NCBI RefSeq assembly: GCF_000717055.1
Contig: NZ_JNXI01000019.1
Coordinates: 124,001-188,000 of the forward strand
DNA from: Streptomyces iakyrus
GTDB lineage: Bacteria > Actinomycetota > Actinomycetes > Streptomycetales > Streptomycetaceae
Reading direction: 5' to 3'
DNA: 64,000 nucleotides
In this document: positions 1 through 8,276 of the stretch, piece by piece
Layout: every line of letters starts with the position of its first letter
Numbering within the stretch: the stretch's first letter is position 1
The notes under the pieces: generated by a model
The model's input: only the letters and a program-made list of their open reading frames with translations
Told to the model about the DNA's origin: nothing
Database searches by the model: none
Program-made: the position numbers and the translations under genes

Positions 1-362
1 GCCGCATCCTGCAACCACTCCGGCGGAGTCAGCAGGAACGACGTCTGATTCAGATCCACCCGCGCGGCAGGCGCCGCCGGAGCCGGCTCCTCCGCCACAT
101 CCGGACGGCCGTACTCCTCCTCGTACCGGCGGATCACCTCACCCACCGGCAGCCCGGGCCACAACGTCGCCTCACCGCTGTCCCGCGCGATCACCAGCCG
201 CTGCGCGCCGCCGTCCGACCGCGGCCCGTCCGCCCGGTCCTCGGCCCACACCACGAACCCGAGGTCGAACTCCCGCACCCGCACCTCACGATGCTGGTAC
301 GCCGGGAGATCCCCGTTGATCCACTCTTCCGCGCGCTCCTGCGCCTGCGCGAAGGTCACCAT
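1..362 (-). CDS. YrhB/Imm35-like protein, C-terminus outside window
   Basis: The gene reads leftward and its 3' end lies outside the window, leaving 120 codons. It begins MVTFAQAQERAEEWI and continues with an HREVRVREFDLGFVVWAE segment, which resembles the YrhB/Imm35-type fold found in immunity-like proteins of Streptomyces. It starts 8 bases after the stop of the HNH-SUKH gene, and its GAGG Shine-Dalgarno overlaps that stop, so the two are probably translationally coupled. A Pro/Ala-rich linker follows at about residue 95, and then a segment (VDLNQTSFLLTPPEWL) that may open a second domain. By its family and neighbour I infer an immunity or binding role. The family call rests on pattern recognition only. 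Confidence 0.6.
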   Translation of the reverse strand, partial: MVTFAQAQERAEEWINGDLPAYQHREVRVREFDLGFVVWAEDRADGPRSDGGAQRLVIARDSGEATLWPGLPVGEVIRRYEEEYGRPDVAEEPAPAAPAARVDLNQTSFLLTPPEWLQDA

Positions 363-370
363 CGCCGACC

Positions 371-1375
371 TCACTCCCCCACGGCCGAGGACGACACCGC
401 GACCACCGGCACCACACGCGCGAACCCGCCGTCCACCATCAGGTTCGCCACCGTCTCCAACTCCGGCGGGTCGCCCGCCAGCCGCGACAGGAAGACATCG
501 AAGTCGTCCCCGCACGGCAGCAGCAGCCGCTCCACGCGCTCCGCCGGCGGAACCGAGGGATCCACGTCCCGCGCGTCGTCGTACGCGCAGAACCACACGG
601 ACCCGATGCGCTCGCCCTTCACCTTCACGGCCAGCAGCCCGCCCTGGACGAAGGCGACCCCCAGATAGTCCTTGGTCAGATGGTCACGCAGACACTTGTT
701 GACGTACACCAGGTCATTGACCGCGGCCTCGTCCCGCACCGTGAAGAACGGCTGGTCCACGAGCAGCCCCAGCTCCGCGTCCAGCGCGGCACCCACCGGC
801 GCACAGCCGCCCGCCGCCTTCAGGAACGACCGGTACGCACCCGGCAGCCGGTAGCCGAGGTCCTCCTCGACCCCCTGCACCTGCGACTCCGTCACCGCCA
901 CACCCGACTTCGGCAGCCCGAAGTGCGCCGGACGCGTCTCCTGCAACGGCCGCGTCCCCCGCTTGGAGTGGTCGACACCCGACGTCGCCACACCCCCGTG
1001 ATGCCGCAGCAGCGCCTTCACCTCGACCGGCACCAGCTCCAGCCGCCGCGACCCCACCACGTGGTGCCACGTCCAGCCGTGCGGCGTCGCCACCGCCGGC
1101 ACCGTGTCCCACAACTCGTGCCCGGACGCCGACAGCGCCGTGTTCGCCGACACGTAGTCCGTCAGCCGCAACTCGTCGACACCGAAACCCTCCGGCGGCT
1201 CCGCGATCTCCGCGGCCGCACGCGCGTAAGCCGAGAAGTCGGGGTAACCATGCTCGTCGACCCGTACCCCTCTCGGGTGACGGGCCGCGCGGACCGGATC
1301 CGGGAAATGCACGACCTGCCCGGCGTAGGCCGCGTTCGGCGGCGCGGCTTGCTGCCCGAGCCGACCTGTCGTCAT
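371..1375 (-). CDS. HNH/WHH-type nuclease-like domain fused to SUKH domain
   Basis: A 334-residue protein of two parts. Residues about 65-140 carry a WHH signature (GWTWHHVVGSRRLELVPVEV, WHH at 103-105) followed by RHHGG, as in the HNH/Endonuclease VII toxin superfamily. Residues about 160-310 look like an SMI1/KNR4 (SUKH) domain, the commonest immunity fold in bacterial toxin systems. I see no signal peptide or secretion domain. I chose the ATG at 1375 rather than an upstream start because AGGGGG lies 8 bases before it. The gene is divergent from the deaminase and coupled to the next minus-strand gene. A nuclease and its cognate inhibitor in one chain is unusual; the SUKH part could instead bind a different toxin. 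Activity is inferred, not shown. Confidence 0.7.
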   Translation of the reverse strand: MTTGRLGQQAAPPNAAYAGQVVHFPDPVRAARHPRGVRVDEHGYPDFSAYARAAAEIAEPPEGFGVDELRLTDYVSANTALSASGHELWDTVPAVATPHGWTWHHVVGSRRLELVPVEVKALLRHHGGVATSGVDHSKRGTRPLQETRPAHFGLPKSGVAVTESQVQGVEEDLGYRLPGAYRSFLKAAGGCAPVGAALDAELGLLVDQPFFTVRDEAAVNDLVYVNKCLRDHLTKDYLGVAFVQGGLLAVKVKGERIGSVWFCAYDDARDVDPSVPPAERVERLLLPCGDDFDVFLSRLAGDPPELETVANLMVDGGFARVVPVVAVSSSAVGE

Positions 1376-1773
1376 GGCGGTTGCCCCCTGCGGCACTCTG
1401 TACGACCCGTATTGACCACCCTTGGCACACTACGACCCGTATCGACTGTCACGTCTTGTTTCTCGACTCCACTGCACCTCGGCGCAGTTCACCGCACCTC
1501 ACTGCACGCCCCGGCCCCGCGGATCACCCTCCGGTTCACGACATCGAACCCCGAACGGATCACCGCATCGCCCGCGGTGCCGACAGCCTATGCGGTACGA
1601 CGACACCGGTCACCGGCACCGGCCGGCACCCCCCTCCGCTTCCGTGACCAGCCGTCACCCCACCGTGACGGCACACCCCGCTCCGGGCGTGTCGCCGCGC
1701 CCCAGCTTCCGCACCAGCCACGGCATTTGGCAGTCTGTGACCCCCGGGGGGATGCACGGAGGGGAAGACGATC
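1376..1773. promoter_or_regulatory. Divergent intergenic region with 30-bp-spaced direct repeats
   Basis: This 398-base gap separates the HNH-SUKH gene from the deaminase gene and must hold both promoters. It has two near-identical copies of TACGACCCGTATYGAC at 1401-1416 and 1431-1446, exactly 30 bases apart and lying just upstream of the HNH-SUKH start. A short inverted repeat (CCGTCAC at 1652-1658, GTGACGG at 1665-1671) is nearer the deaminase. No convincing small gene is visible. Confidence 0.5.
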
Positions 1774-2376
1774 ATGAACGCCACGCAGACGGGACCACAC
1801 ACCGGCCGGTCCGCCGACCCACGAAACAGCGACCCCAGAGGCGCAACCCGCGACACCGGCCCCCAGGACGGCGACCCACGGGCCACCGACCCCCGGGGCG
1901 GCGACCCCCGCATCGGCTGGAGCACCACCGAATCAGCCCACGCCCCCGCCCTCCGGCACCGCCGCGACGGCATCCTCCCCACCGTCGCCGCCGCCCTCTC
2001 CGTCCGCGGCGCCACCCTCACCGGCACCGCCGCCCGCGGCGACACACCCCCCGCCCTGCACCCCCTCGTCCAGGACTTCCTCGACACACTCACCAGCGCC
2101 CAACGCGACCGCTTCACCGGCCGCTGCGCCGAAACCATCCTCATCTCCCGCCACATCGCCGCCGCCGACACCGCCCGCAGCAAACGCGCCGCGCGCAAAC
2201 CCATGACCAACGGCGAGGCACGCAAAGCCCTCAAGCAGGCCAAACTCACGGCCCGACGCATCCGCGAGGACGGCGACCCCCTCCACGGCAGCTTCGCCAC
2301 CCCCTGCCGCGCCTGCACCGCGCTCAGCGCCCACTTCGGGGTCCGCATAGTCGACCCGGCGTCCCAGAACGGCTGA
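1774..2376 (+). CDS. Free-standing YwqJ-type deaminase-fold protein
   Basis: A 200-residue protein. Residues 1-50 are low-complexity with repeated DPR/GDPR units and look disordered. The C-terminal 140 residues carry the two zinc-site motifs of the cytidine-deaminase fold: C-A-E at 118-120 (TGRCAETILIS) and C-x-x-C at 178-181 (TPCRAC). This combination is typical of the YwqJ-like deaminases described as toxin domains in polymorphic toxin systems. Here the domain is not attached to any secretion or delivery module. The start is preceded by GGAGGGG with about 9 bases of spacing. A SUKH-3 gene follows after 79 bases, giving a toxin-then-immunity order. The substrate (nucleotide, RNA or DNA base) cannot be told from the sequence. 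Confidence 0.75.
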   Translation: MNATQTGPHTGRSADPRNSDPRGATRDTGPQDGDPRATDPRGGDPRIGWSTTESAHAPALRHRRDGILPTVAAALSVRGATLTGTAARGDTPPALHPLVQDFLDTLTSAQRDRFTGRCAETILISRHIAAADTARSKRAARKPMTNGEARKALKQAKLTARRIREDGDPLHGSFATPCRACTALSAHFGVRIVDPASQNG

Positions 2377-2455
2377 CGTCCACCCCCCACCCCAGCACCA
2401 CGCAGCACGGCGCCCCCTCACGCGCGCCCCATGACCTCGACGAGACGAAGGGCAG

Positions 2456-2950
2456 ATGCACACCGACCGCACCTCCACCACCCGCTTCGCCGTACCCGTC
2501 GACGCCGCCCTGCGCGCCGCCGGCTGGCAACCCGGACGCTGGGACATCAAACAAGCCGAAATCTGGGCCGACACCCTGCGCGACCACGCCTCACCCGCAG
2601 GCCACCGCCACACCGTCTTCCCCGCCGCCGTCGAAGCCTGGGCCGAATTCGGCGGACTCCACATCACCCCCACCGGCCCCGGCCGCCAAGTCGCCCCCGC
2701 CAACCTCCACCTCGACCCGCTGCACGGCCTCCACATGGCCCGCACCCTCGCCGACCTCGGCCGCGCCCTCGGCACCGACGTCTGCCCCCTCGGCACCGAA
2801 ACCGACAGCCAGGCCCTCCTCGCCATCGACACCGACGGCCGCGCCTACACCCTCGACCACACCGGCGACTGGTACCTCGGCCCCGACATCGACCACGCCC
2901 TGGCCACCCTCATCACCGGCACCGAACCCGCACGCCTCACCACCGCCTGA
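2456..2950 (+). CDS. SUKH-3 family immunity-like protein
   Basis: A 164-residue acidic protein. The stretch DAALRAAGWQPGRW near the N-terminus, HTVFPAAVEAWAEFGGLHI in the middle and a C-terminal YTLDHTGDWYLG are characteristic of the SUKH-3 group of SMI1/KNR4-like immunity proteins. It directly follows the deaminase gene on the same strand with a GAAGGGC ribosome site before the ATG. By position and family it is the likely antidote to the deaminase, but it could serve a different intracellular partner. Confidence 0.75.
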   Translation: MHTDRTSTTRFAVPVDAALRAAGWQPGRWDIKQAEIWADTLRDHASPAGHRHTVFPAAVEAWAEFGGLHITPTGPGRQVAPANLHLDPLHGLHMARTLADLGRALGTDVCPLGTETDSQALLAIDTDGRAYTLDHTGDWYLGPDIDHALATLITGTEPARLTTA

Positions 2951-2965
2951 CCACCCCGAGGCGGC

Positions 2966-4240
2966 CTACGACGCCGGAATCACCGCCGACACCCGGAAAC
3001 CCCCCGCATCCGTCGGCCCCGACACGAACACCCCACCCAGCGCCGACACCCGCTCCTTCATCCCCACCAGCCCGTTCCCCCCGGACGGCAACCGCGCCGA
3101 CGACGCCGCCGCCTCCGGCGGCTCGTTCTCCACCTGCATCGCGATCTCCGACACCCGATGCGCCAACCGCACATACGTCTTCGCCCCGGCCGCGTGCTTG
3201 TGGACGTTCGTCAACGCCTCCTGCACCACCCGATACGCCGTCTGCTCCACCAACGGCGCATACGACCGGACATCCCCCTCCACCGACAACGCCACCACCA
3301 TCCCCGCGGCAGCCGACTGCCCCACCAGCTCCTCGATCTCCGCCAGACACGGCCCCTCGTCATCCGCCGCCCGCGAAGCCGCCGCCGCGGCAGCCACCCC
3401 CACCGCCACCAACGGCACCGACGCGGCAGACTCCCGCCGCCCCTCCCCGCCACTGCGCAGCACCCCGAGCATCTCCCGCAGCTCCGTCAGCGCCTGCCGC
3501 CCCATGTCCCCCACCAGCGCGGCATTCCTCACCGCCTTCTCCGGATCCTTCCGGGCCACCGCCTGCAGCGCCGCCGCATGCACCACCATCAGACTCACCC
3601 GATGCGCGACCACGTCGTGCATCTCCCGCGCGATCCGCGTCCGCTCCTCGTTCCGGGCCCACTCCGCCCGCTCCTCCGCCCGCTCCGCGAGCAACTGAAG
3701 CTCCCGCTCCAGACTGTCCGCCCGCTCCCGCAGGCTCTCCATCAACCGCCGCCGCGCCCCCACGTACAGCCCGAGCAGCACCGGAGGCGCCGTGAAGCCC
3801 AGCGACATCGTGATCGCGGCGAAGGGCACGAACCAGTCCCCTATGTCCAGGTCGCCCCGCGACATGTCCTGCCGCGTCTTCACGAACGTCACGATCAGCG
3901 TCCCCACCAGCGACATCCCCGCCAGCGAGGCGATGATCCGCCGGGGCAGCTCGGCCGCGGCCAGCGTGTACAGGCCGACGACGCCCATCAGGAAGCCCAT
4001 CTCGGCGGGCGTGATGGCGATCGACACCAGCACGACCGCGATCGGCCACCGCCGCCGCACGACCAGCACGGAACCGGCCAGCAACCCGAACACGACCCCC
4101 GCCGCCACCGGGATCCCGGCGTCCCGCGCGAACGGGATCCCCTCCAGCGCGCACTCCAGCGCGGACACCACGGCCAGGCTCACATCGAACACGGCACTAC
4201 GCCGCCTGGCCCACCACCAAGGCCCTCCCCGGGCCGTCAC
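2966..4240 (-). CDS. Orphan NarL-class sensor histidine kinase
   Basis: A membrane sensor kinase of about 424 residues. The N-terminal half has several hydrophobic segments (for example AGVVFGLLAGSVLVV and FLMGVVGLYTLAAAEL). A coiled-coil linker (ERADSLERELQLLAERAEER) then leads to a HisKA_3 dimerisation domain with the phosphorylated His in REMHDVVAHRVSLMV. The ATPase domain has the N-box VVQEALTNVHKHA and the G-box GGNGLVGMKERV. I prefer the GTG at 4240 because GGGGGAAG sits 5-7 bases ahead; an in-frame ATG at 4264 has its GGGAGG only one base away. No response regulator is adjacent, so its partner must be elsewhere. Its 3' end faces the SUKH-3 gene with 15 bases between stops. Confidence 0.85.
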   Translation of the reverse strand: MTARGGPWWWARRRSAVFDVSLAVVSALECALEGIPFARDAGIPVAAGVVFGLLAGSVLVVRRRWPIAVVLVSIAITPAEMGFLMGVVGLYTLAAAELPRRIIASLAGMSLVGTLIVTFVKTRQDMSRGDLDIGDWFVPFAAITMSLGFTAPPVLLGLYVGARRRLMESLRERADSLERELQLLAERAEERAEWARNEERTRIAREMHDVVAHRVSLMVVHAAALQAVARKDPEKAVRNAALVGDMGRQALTELREMLGVLRSGGEGRRESAASVPLVAVGVAAAAAASRAADDEGPCLAEIEELVGQSAAAGMVVALSVEGDVRSYAPLVEQTAYRVVQEALTNVHKHAAGAKTYVRLAHRVSEIAMQVENEPPEAAASSARLPSGGNGLVGMKERVSALGGVFVSGPTDAGGFRVSAVIPAS

Positions 4241-4431
4241 ATGGTCTTCCCCCGTCGCGGTCATGCCTCCCAGCCTACGGGCGGCCCCCGCCGGTTTTCC
4301 GGTGAGTTTCCCGGACTGGCCTACACCACACAGGGTGACCGTTCGGCTGCGAAACCACCCGATATCCCTCGAACTGCTGAATCGCTCACCGTTCGACCCT
4401 GAACCCGTCATTCCGCCCGGACGGTATGCGT

Positions 4432-5310
4432 ATGACACATGCACCTGGCAAGTACGCGGACTTGGAGGGACTGCGGGAGAGGGCGGTGGCGCTACGCCGA
4501 GAGGGCCTCAGCCTCCGCCAGATCCGCGACGAGCTGAAGATCTTCAACAACGACATCCTCAACCGACTGGTGAAGGGAGAACCGCCCCCGGCCTGGACGA
4601 AGCGCCCGAACGCAAAGGACGACCTGAGGGAGCAGGCGAGGGAGCTTCGGCTCCAGGGTTGCACGTACGACCAGATCCAGGTCGAGCTGGGGTGCTCGAA
4701 GAGCTCGATCTCGCTGTGGGTGCGGGATCTGCCGAAGCCGGAGCGTCGCGACCCGACAGAGCAAGCGAAGCTGGCAGCGCAACGGAGGTGGGAGCACGAG
4801 CTGGCCGTGCGTGACGAGGAACGGCAGCAGACCAAGGCTGCCGCCAAGCAGGCGATCGGCGAGCTCTCTCAGCGAGAACTGTTCCTGGCGGGAGTCGTCC
4901 TGTACTGGGCTGAGGGCGCCAAGGACAAGGCGCACAGCCGGCAACGCCGCGAGAACCTCCAGTTCATCAACAGCGACCCGAACGTCATCGGCTTCTACCT
5001 GCGCTGGCTCGACTCGCAGGGCGTCGAGCGCGAGCGCCTCCGATTCCGCGTGTACATCCACGAGTCGGCAGACGTGACGGAAGCCGAGCTCTACTGGGCC
5101 GAGCTTGTCGGCGTGGACGCCTCAGCCTTCCAACGCACAACGCTCAAGAAGCACAATCCGAAAACCGTTCGGAAGAACGTCGGCGACTCCTATCGAGGCT
5201 GCTTGGCCATCTACGTCACCAAGAGCGCCGAGTTGTACCGTCGCATGGAAGGCGCCTGGTACGGCATAGTAGGCGCTGCACCTGCGGCCGATCTAGAGAA
5301 TCGGACATAG
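4432..5310 (+). CDS. HTH protein with LAGLIDADG-like segment, unknown function
   Basis: About 292 residues. Two consecutive homeodomain/resolvase-like helix-turn-helix units occupy residues 1-95 (LRREGLSLRQIRDELKI, then LRLQGCTYDQIQVELGCSKS). A charged linker follows. The C-terminal 160 residues contain LFLAGVVLYWAEGAK, which resembles the LAGLIDADG helix of homing-endonuclease-type folds (compare WhiA, which pairs LAGLIDADG and HTH domains), and then LQFINSDPNVIGFYLRWL. Codon usage is less GC-extreme than in neighbouring genes, as in acquired genes. The gene ends 12 bases before tRNA-Gln, a classical integration site. I chose ATG 4432 over 4426 because GGACGG is 7 bases upstream. Nuclease activity is not implied; the key acidic residues cannot be assigned with confidence. 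Confidence 0.65.
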   Translation: MTHAPGKYADLEGLRERAVALRREGLSLRQIRDELKIFNNDILNRLVKGEPPPAWTKRPNAKDDLREQARELRLQGCTYDQIQVELGCSKSSISLWVRDLPKPERRDPTEQAKLAAQRRWEHELAVRDEERQQTKAAAKQAIGELSQRELFLAGVVLYWAEGAKDKAHSRQRRENLQFINSDPNVIGFYLRWLDSQGVERERLRFRVYIHESADVTEAELYWAELVGVDASAFQRTTLKKHNPKTVRKNVGDSYRGCLAIYVTKSAELYRRMEGAWYGIVGAAPAADLENRT

Positions 5311-5321
5311 CGGGCGAACCA

Positions 5322-5395
5322 TCCCGGGTCGTCTAATGGTAGGACAAAGAGTTTTGGTCTCTTGAATGAGGGTTCGATTCCTTCCCCGGGAGCCA
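5322..5395 (+). tRNA. tRNA-Gln (anticodon TTG)
   Basis: A full cloverleaf can be drawn. The acceptor stem TCCCGGG (5322-5328) pairs with CCCGGGA (5385-5391). The anticodon stem AAGAG (5347-5351) pairs with CTCTT (5359-5363) around the loop TTTTGGT, giving anticodon TTG at 5354-5356. The TPsiC arm contains GGTTCGATTCC. The CCA end is encoded at 5393-5395. It reads CAA glutamine codons. Confidence 0.96.
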
Positions 5396-5415
5396 CATAA
5401 GGCACGATCTCAGTT

Positions 5416-5449
5416 CGGGTCCTGACTCACATCCCTCGGTCAGGACCCG
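5416..5449 (+). terminator. Hairpin terminator after tRNA-Gln
   Basis: An 11-bp perfect stem, CGGGTCCTGAC (5416-5426) with GTCAGGACCCG (5439-5449), and a 12-base loop. It lies 20 bases after the tRNA and before glmU. There is no U-run, which is usual in Streptomyces. Confidence 0.7.
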
Positions 5450-5524
5450 CACCCATGCCCCCCACAAAACCCCCCGGTATCCTGCGGATGTCACCCCACC
5501 CCATCCACAGCCGAAGGGCATCCC

Positions 5525-6973
5525 GTGAGCGCCAACCGCCCGGCAGCCGTCGTCGTTCTCGCAGCGGGTGAGGGCACCCGTATGAAGTCGGCCACACCCA
5601 AGGTCCTGCACGAGCTCTGCGGCCGCAGTCTCGTGGGTCATGTGCTCGCCTCCGCCGGCGAGCTCCAGCCCGAGCACCTGGTCGTCGTGGTCGGCCACGC
5701 CCGTGAGAAGGTCACCGCCCACCTCGGCGAGATCGCCCCCGACGTCCGTACCGCCGTGCAGGCGGAGCAGAACGGCACCGGGCACGCCGTGCGGATGGGC
5801 CTGGAGGAGCTCGGCGGGTCCGTCGACGGGACCGTCGTGGTCGTGTGCGGGGACACTCCGCTGCTGACCGGTGCCACCCTGCGGGCCCTCGCCGACACCC
5901 ATTCCGCCGACGGCAACGCGGTCACCGTGCTGACCGCCGAGGTGCCGGACGCGACGGGGTACGGGCGGATCGTGCGGGACGAGGCCACCGGGGCCGTGAC
6001 GGCCATCGTGGAGCACAAGGACGCCACCGACGCCCAGCGGTCGATCCGTGAGATCAACTCGGGTGTGTTCGCGTTCGACGGTCAGCTGCTCGCCGACGCG
6101 CTGAAGAAGGTGCGGACGGACAACAGTCAGGGCGAGGAGTACCTGACGGATGTGCTCGGGATCCTGCGTGAGGCGGGGCACCGGGTGGGGGCGTCGGTGG
6201 CCGGCGACCATCGTGAGATCGCCGGGATCAACAATCGTGTGCAGCTCTCCGAGGCCCGGCGGATCCTCAACGACCGGCTGCTGACCGAGGCGATGCTCGC
6301 CGGTGTGACCGTCATCGATCCCGCGACGACGTTCGTGGACGTCACCGTCACGTTCGGGCAGGACGCCGTCGTTCACCCGGGCACCCAGCTGCTGGGCGCG
6401 ACGCATCTGGCGGAGGGTGCGGAGGTCGGGCCCAACTGCCGGCTGACCGACACGCGTGTGGGTGCGGGTGCGCGGGTCGACAACACCGTGGCGATGGGTG
6501 CCGAGGTGGGCGTGGAGGCGACGGTGGGGCCGTACGCGTATCTGCGTCCGGGGACGCGGCTGGGCGCGAAGGGCAAGATCGGTACGTACGTGGAGACGAA
6601 GAACGCGTCGATCGGTGACGGGACGAAGGTGCCGCACCTGTCGTACGTGGGTGACGCGACGATCGGTGAGCAGACCAACATCGGTGCGGCGAGCGTGTTC
6701 GTGAACTACGACGGGCAGGACAAGCACCACACGACGATCGGTTCGCATTGCCGGACGGGCTCGGACAACATGTTTGTGGCGCCTGTCACGGTGGGGGACG
6801 GTGCGTACACCGCTGCGGGGTCGGTGATCACGAAGGATGTGCCGCCCGGTTCGCTGGCCGTGGCCCGTGGTCAGCAGCGGAATATCGAGGGTTGGGTGGC
6901 TCGTAAGCGTCCGGGGAGCGCTGCCGCGAAGGCGGCGGAGGCGGCTTCCCGGGAGTCGGCCGGCGAGGGCTGA
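5525..6973 (+). CDS. glmU: Bifunctional UDP-GlcNAc pyrophosphorylase / GlcN-1-P acetyltransferase
   Basis: GlmU makes UDP-N-acetylglucosamine for peptidoglycan. It acetylates glucosamine-1-phosphate and then transfers UMP from UTP. The 482-residue product has the nucleotidyltransferase signature [17 protein letters not shown] at residues 13-29. From about residue 255 it has a left-handed beta-helix built of hexapeptide repeats, with the family motifs [20 protein letters not shown] and [13 protein letters not shown]. Length and domain order are those of the family. The GTG start follows GAAGGGCATCCC. The prs gene follows on the same strand 135 bases downstream, and glmU-prs is a common actinobacterial pair, so co-transcription is likely. 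Confidence 0.97.
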   Translation: MSANRPAAVVVLAAGEGTRMKSATPKVLHELCGRSLVGHVLASAGELQPEHLVVVVGHAREKVTAHLGEIAPDVRTAVQAEQNGTGHAVRMGLEELGGSVDGTVVVVCGDTPLLTGATLRALADTHSADGNAVTVLTAEVPDATGYGRIVRDEATGAVTAIVEHKDATDAQRSIREINSGVFAFDGQLLADALKKVRTDNSQGEEYLTDVLGILREAGHRVGASVAGDHREIAGINNRVQLSEARRILNDRLLTEAMLAGVTVIDPATTFVDVTVTFGQDAVVHPGTQLLGATHLAEGAEVGPNCRLTDTRVGAGARVDNTVAMGAEVGVEATVGPYAYLRPGTRLGAKGKIGTYVETKNASIGDGTKVPHLSYVGDATIGEQTNIGAASVFVNYDGQDKHHTTIGSHCRTGSDNMFVAPVTVGDGAYTAAGSVITKDVPPGSLAVARGQQRNIEGWVARKRPGSAAAKAAEAASRESAGEG

Positions 6974-7108
6974 CCGGAAACCGATGCCTCAAACACGGCG
7001 TACGGTGATAAGTGCACACCCGCACCCCCACCAGCTGAGACGGCCTCCGGCAAGCCGGCTGCGAGGTCTCTCGCCACCCAGCTGCGACACCTCTGAGGAG
7101 ACAGTGCT

Positions 7109-8089
7109 GTGACCGGGATCAAGACGACCGGCGAGAAGAAGTTGATGTTCTTCTCCGGCCGCGCCCACCCCGAGCTTGCGGAGGAGGTCGCCCAACAGCT
7201 GGGTGTCGGGGTCGTCCCGACGAAGGCCTTCGACTTCGCCAATGGTGAGATCTATGTGCGTTATCAGGAGTCGGCGCGTGGTGCCGACTGTTTCCTGATC
7301 CAGAGCCACACGGCTCCGATCAACAAGTGGATCATGGAGCAGTTGATCATGATCGACGCGCTGAAGCGTGCGTCGGCCCGCTCCATCACGGTCATCGTGC
7401 CGTTCTACGGTTACGCGCGGCAGGACAAGAAGCACCGTGGGCGTGAACCGATTTCGGCGCGTCTGATCGCGGACATGATGAAGACCGCGGGTGCGGACCG
7501 GATCCTGACCGTGGATCTGCACACGGACCAGATCCAGGGTTTCTTCGACGGTCCGGTGGATCACCTGTTCGCGTTGCCGCTGCTGGCGGACTACGTGGGC
7601 CGGAAGGTGGACCGGGAGAAGCTGACGGTCGTGTCGCCGGACGCGGGCCGGGTGCGGGTCGCGGACCGCTGGTGTGACCGGCTGGGTGCGCCGCTGGCGA
7701 TCGTGCACAAGCGGCGTGACAAGGACGTTGCGAACCAGGTCACCGTCCACGAGGTCGTGGGTGAGGTGAAGGGTCGCGTGTGTGTCCTGGTGGACGACAT
7801 GATCGACACGGGTGGGACGATCTGTGCCGCGGCGGACGCGTTGTTCGCGCATGGCGCGGAGGACGTGATCGTGACGGCGACGCACGGTGTGCTGTCGGGT
7901 CCGGCCGCGGACCGGCTGAAGAACTCGCGGGTGAGCGAGTTCGTGTTCACGGACACGCTGCCGACGCCGGGTGAGCTGAGCCGGGACCTGGAGAAGATCT
8001 CGGTGCTGTCGATCGCTCCGACGATCGCGAGTGCGGTGCGTGAGGTGTTCGAGGACGGTTCGGTGACGAGCCTGTTCGACGAGCAGTAG
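7109..8089 (+). CDS. prs: Ribose-phosphate pyrophosphokinase
   Basis: It makes phosphoribosyl pyrophosphate from ribose-5-phosphate and ATP, supplying purine, pyrimidine, histidine and tryptophan synthesis in the cytoplasm. The 326-residue protein contains the PRPP synthase signature DLHTDQIQGFF (residues 136-146) and the PRPP-binding loop CVLVDDMIDTGG (226-237). The flexible-loop segment KRRDKDVANQV is also present. The GTG start is set by GAGGAG 8 bases upstream. Length is normal. Confidence 0.97.
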   Translation: MTGIKTTGEKKLMFFSGRAHPELAEEVAQQLGVGVVPTKAFDFANGEIYVRYQESARGADCFLIQSHTAPINKWIMEQLIMIDALKRASARSITVIVPFYGYARQDKKHRGREPISARLIADMMKTAGADRILTVDLHTDQIQGFFDGPVDHLFALPLLADYVGRKVDREKLTVVSPDAGRVRVADRWCDRLGAPLAIVHKRRDKDVANQVTVHEVVGEVKGRVCVLVDDMIDTGGTICAAADALFAHGAEDVIVTATHGVLSGPAADRLKNSRVSEFVFTDTLPTPGELSRDLEKISVLSIAPTIASAVREVFEDGSVTSLFDEQ

Positions 8090-8276
8090 GCACCTGTGGT
8101 GGTGCTTGCGTAGATCCTTTTGGGTGCGGCCTCCCCTTCCGAGTAGACTGCTGAAGTTGCTCGGCGAGGGAGGCCGTTCCCGTGTGGGGATGCGGTTGTC
8201 CGTTATCGACGCGCTCTTCGTAGCAGGCCGTTCGTGGCCGGGTGACCACGTCCGTTTCTGACTTCGAGGAGTGACT
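8090..8276 (+). promoter_or_regulatory. rplY promoter and structured 5' leader
   Basis: A vegetative-type promoter is visible: TTGGGT at 8120-8125, an 18-base spacer and TAGACT at 8144-8149. That leaves about 120 bases of untranslated leader before the rplY start. The leader contains self-complementary stretches, including GGCCGTTCGTGGCC, and could fold. Leaders on ribosomal-protein genes often mediate autoregulation; none is proven here. Confidence 0.55.

Noticed and set aside
1422..3795. Long plus-strand open frames (758 and 454 codons) rich in Arg and Pro
   Set aside because: They are shadows of the deaminase, SUKH-3 and kinase genes. GC-rich DNA has few stops, and their third positions lack the expected G/C bias.
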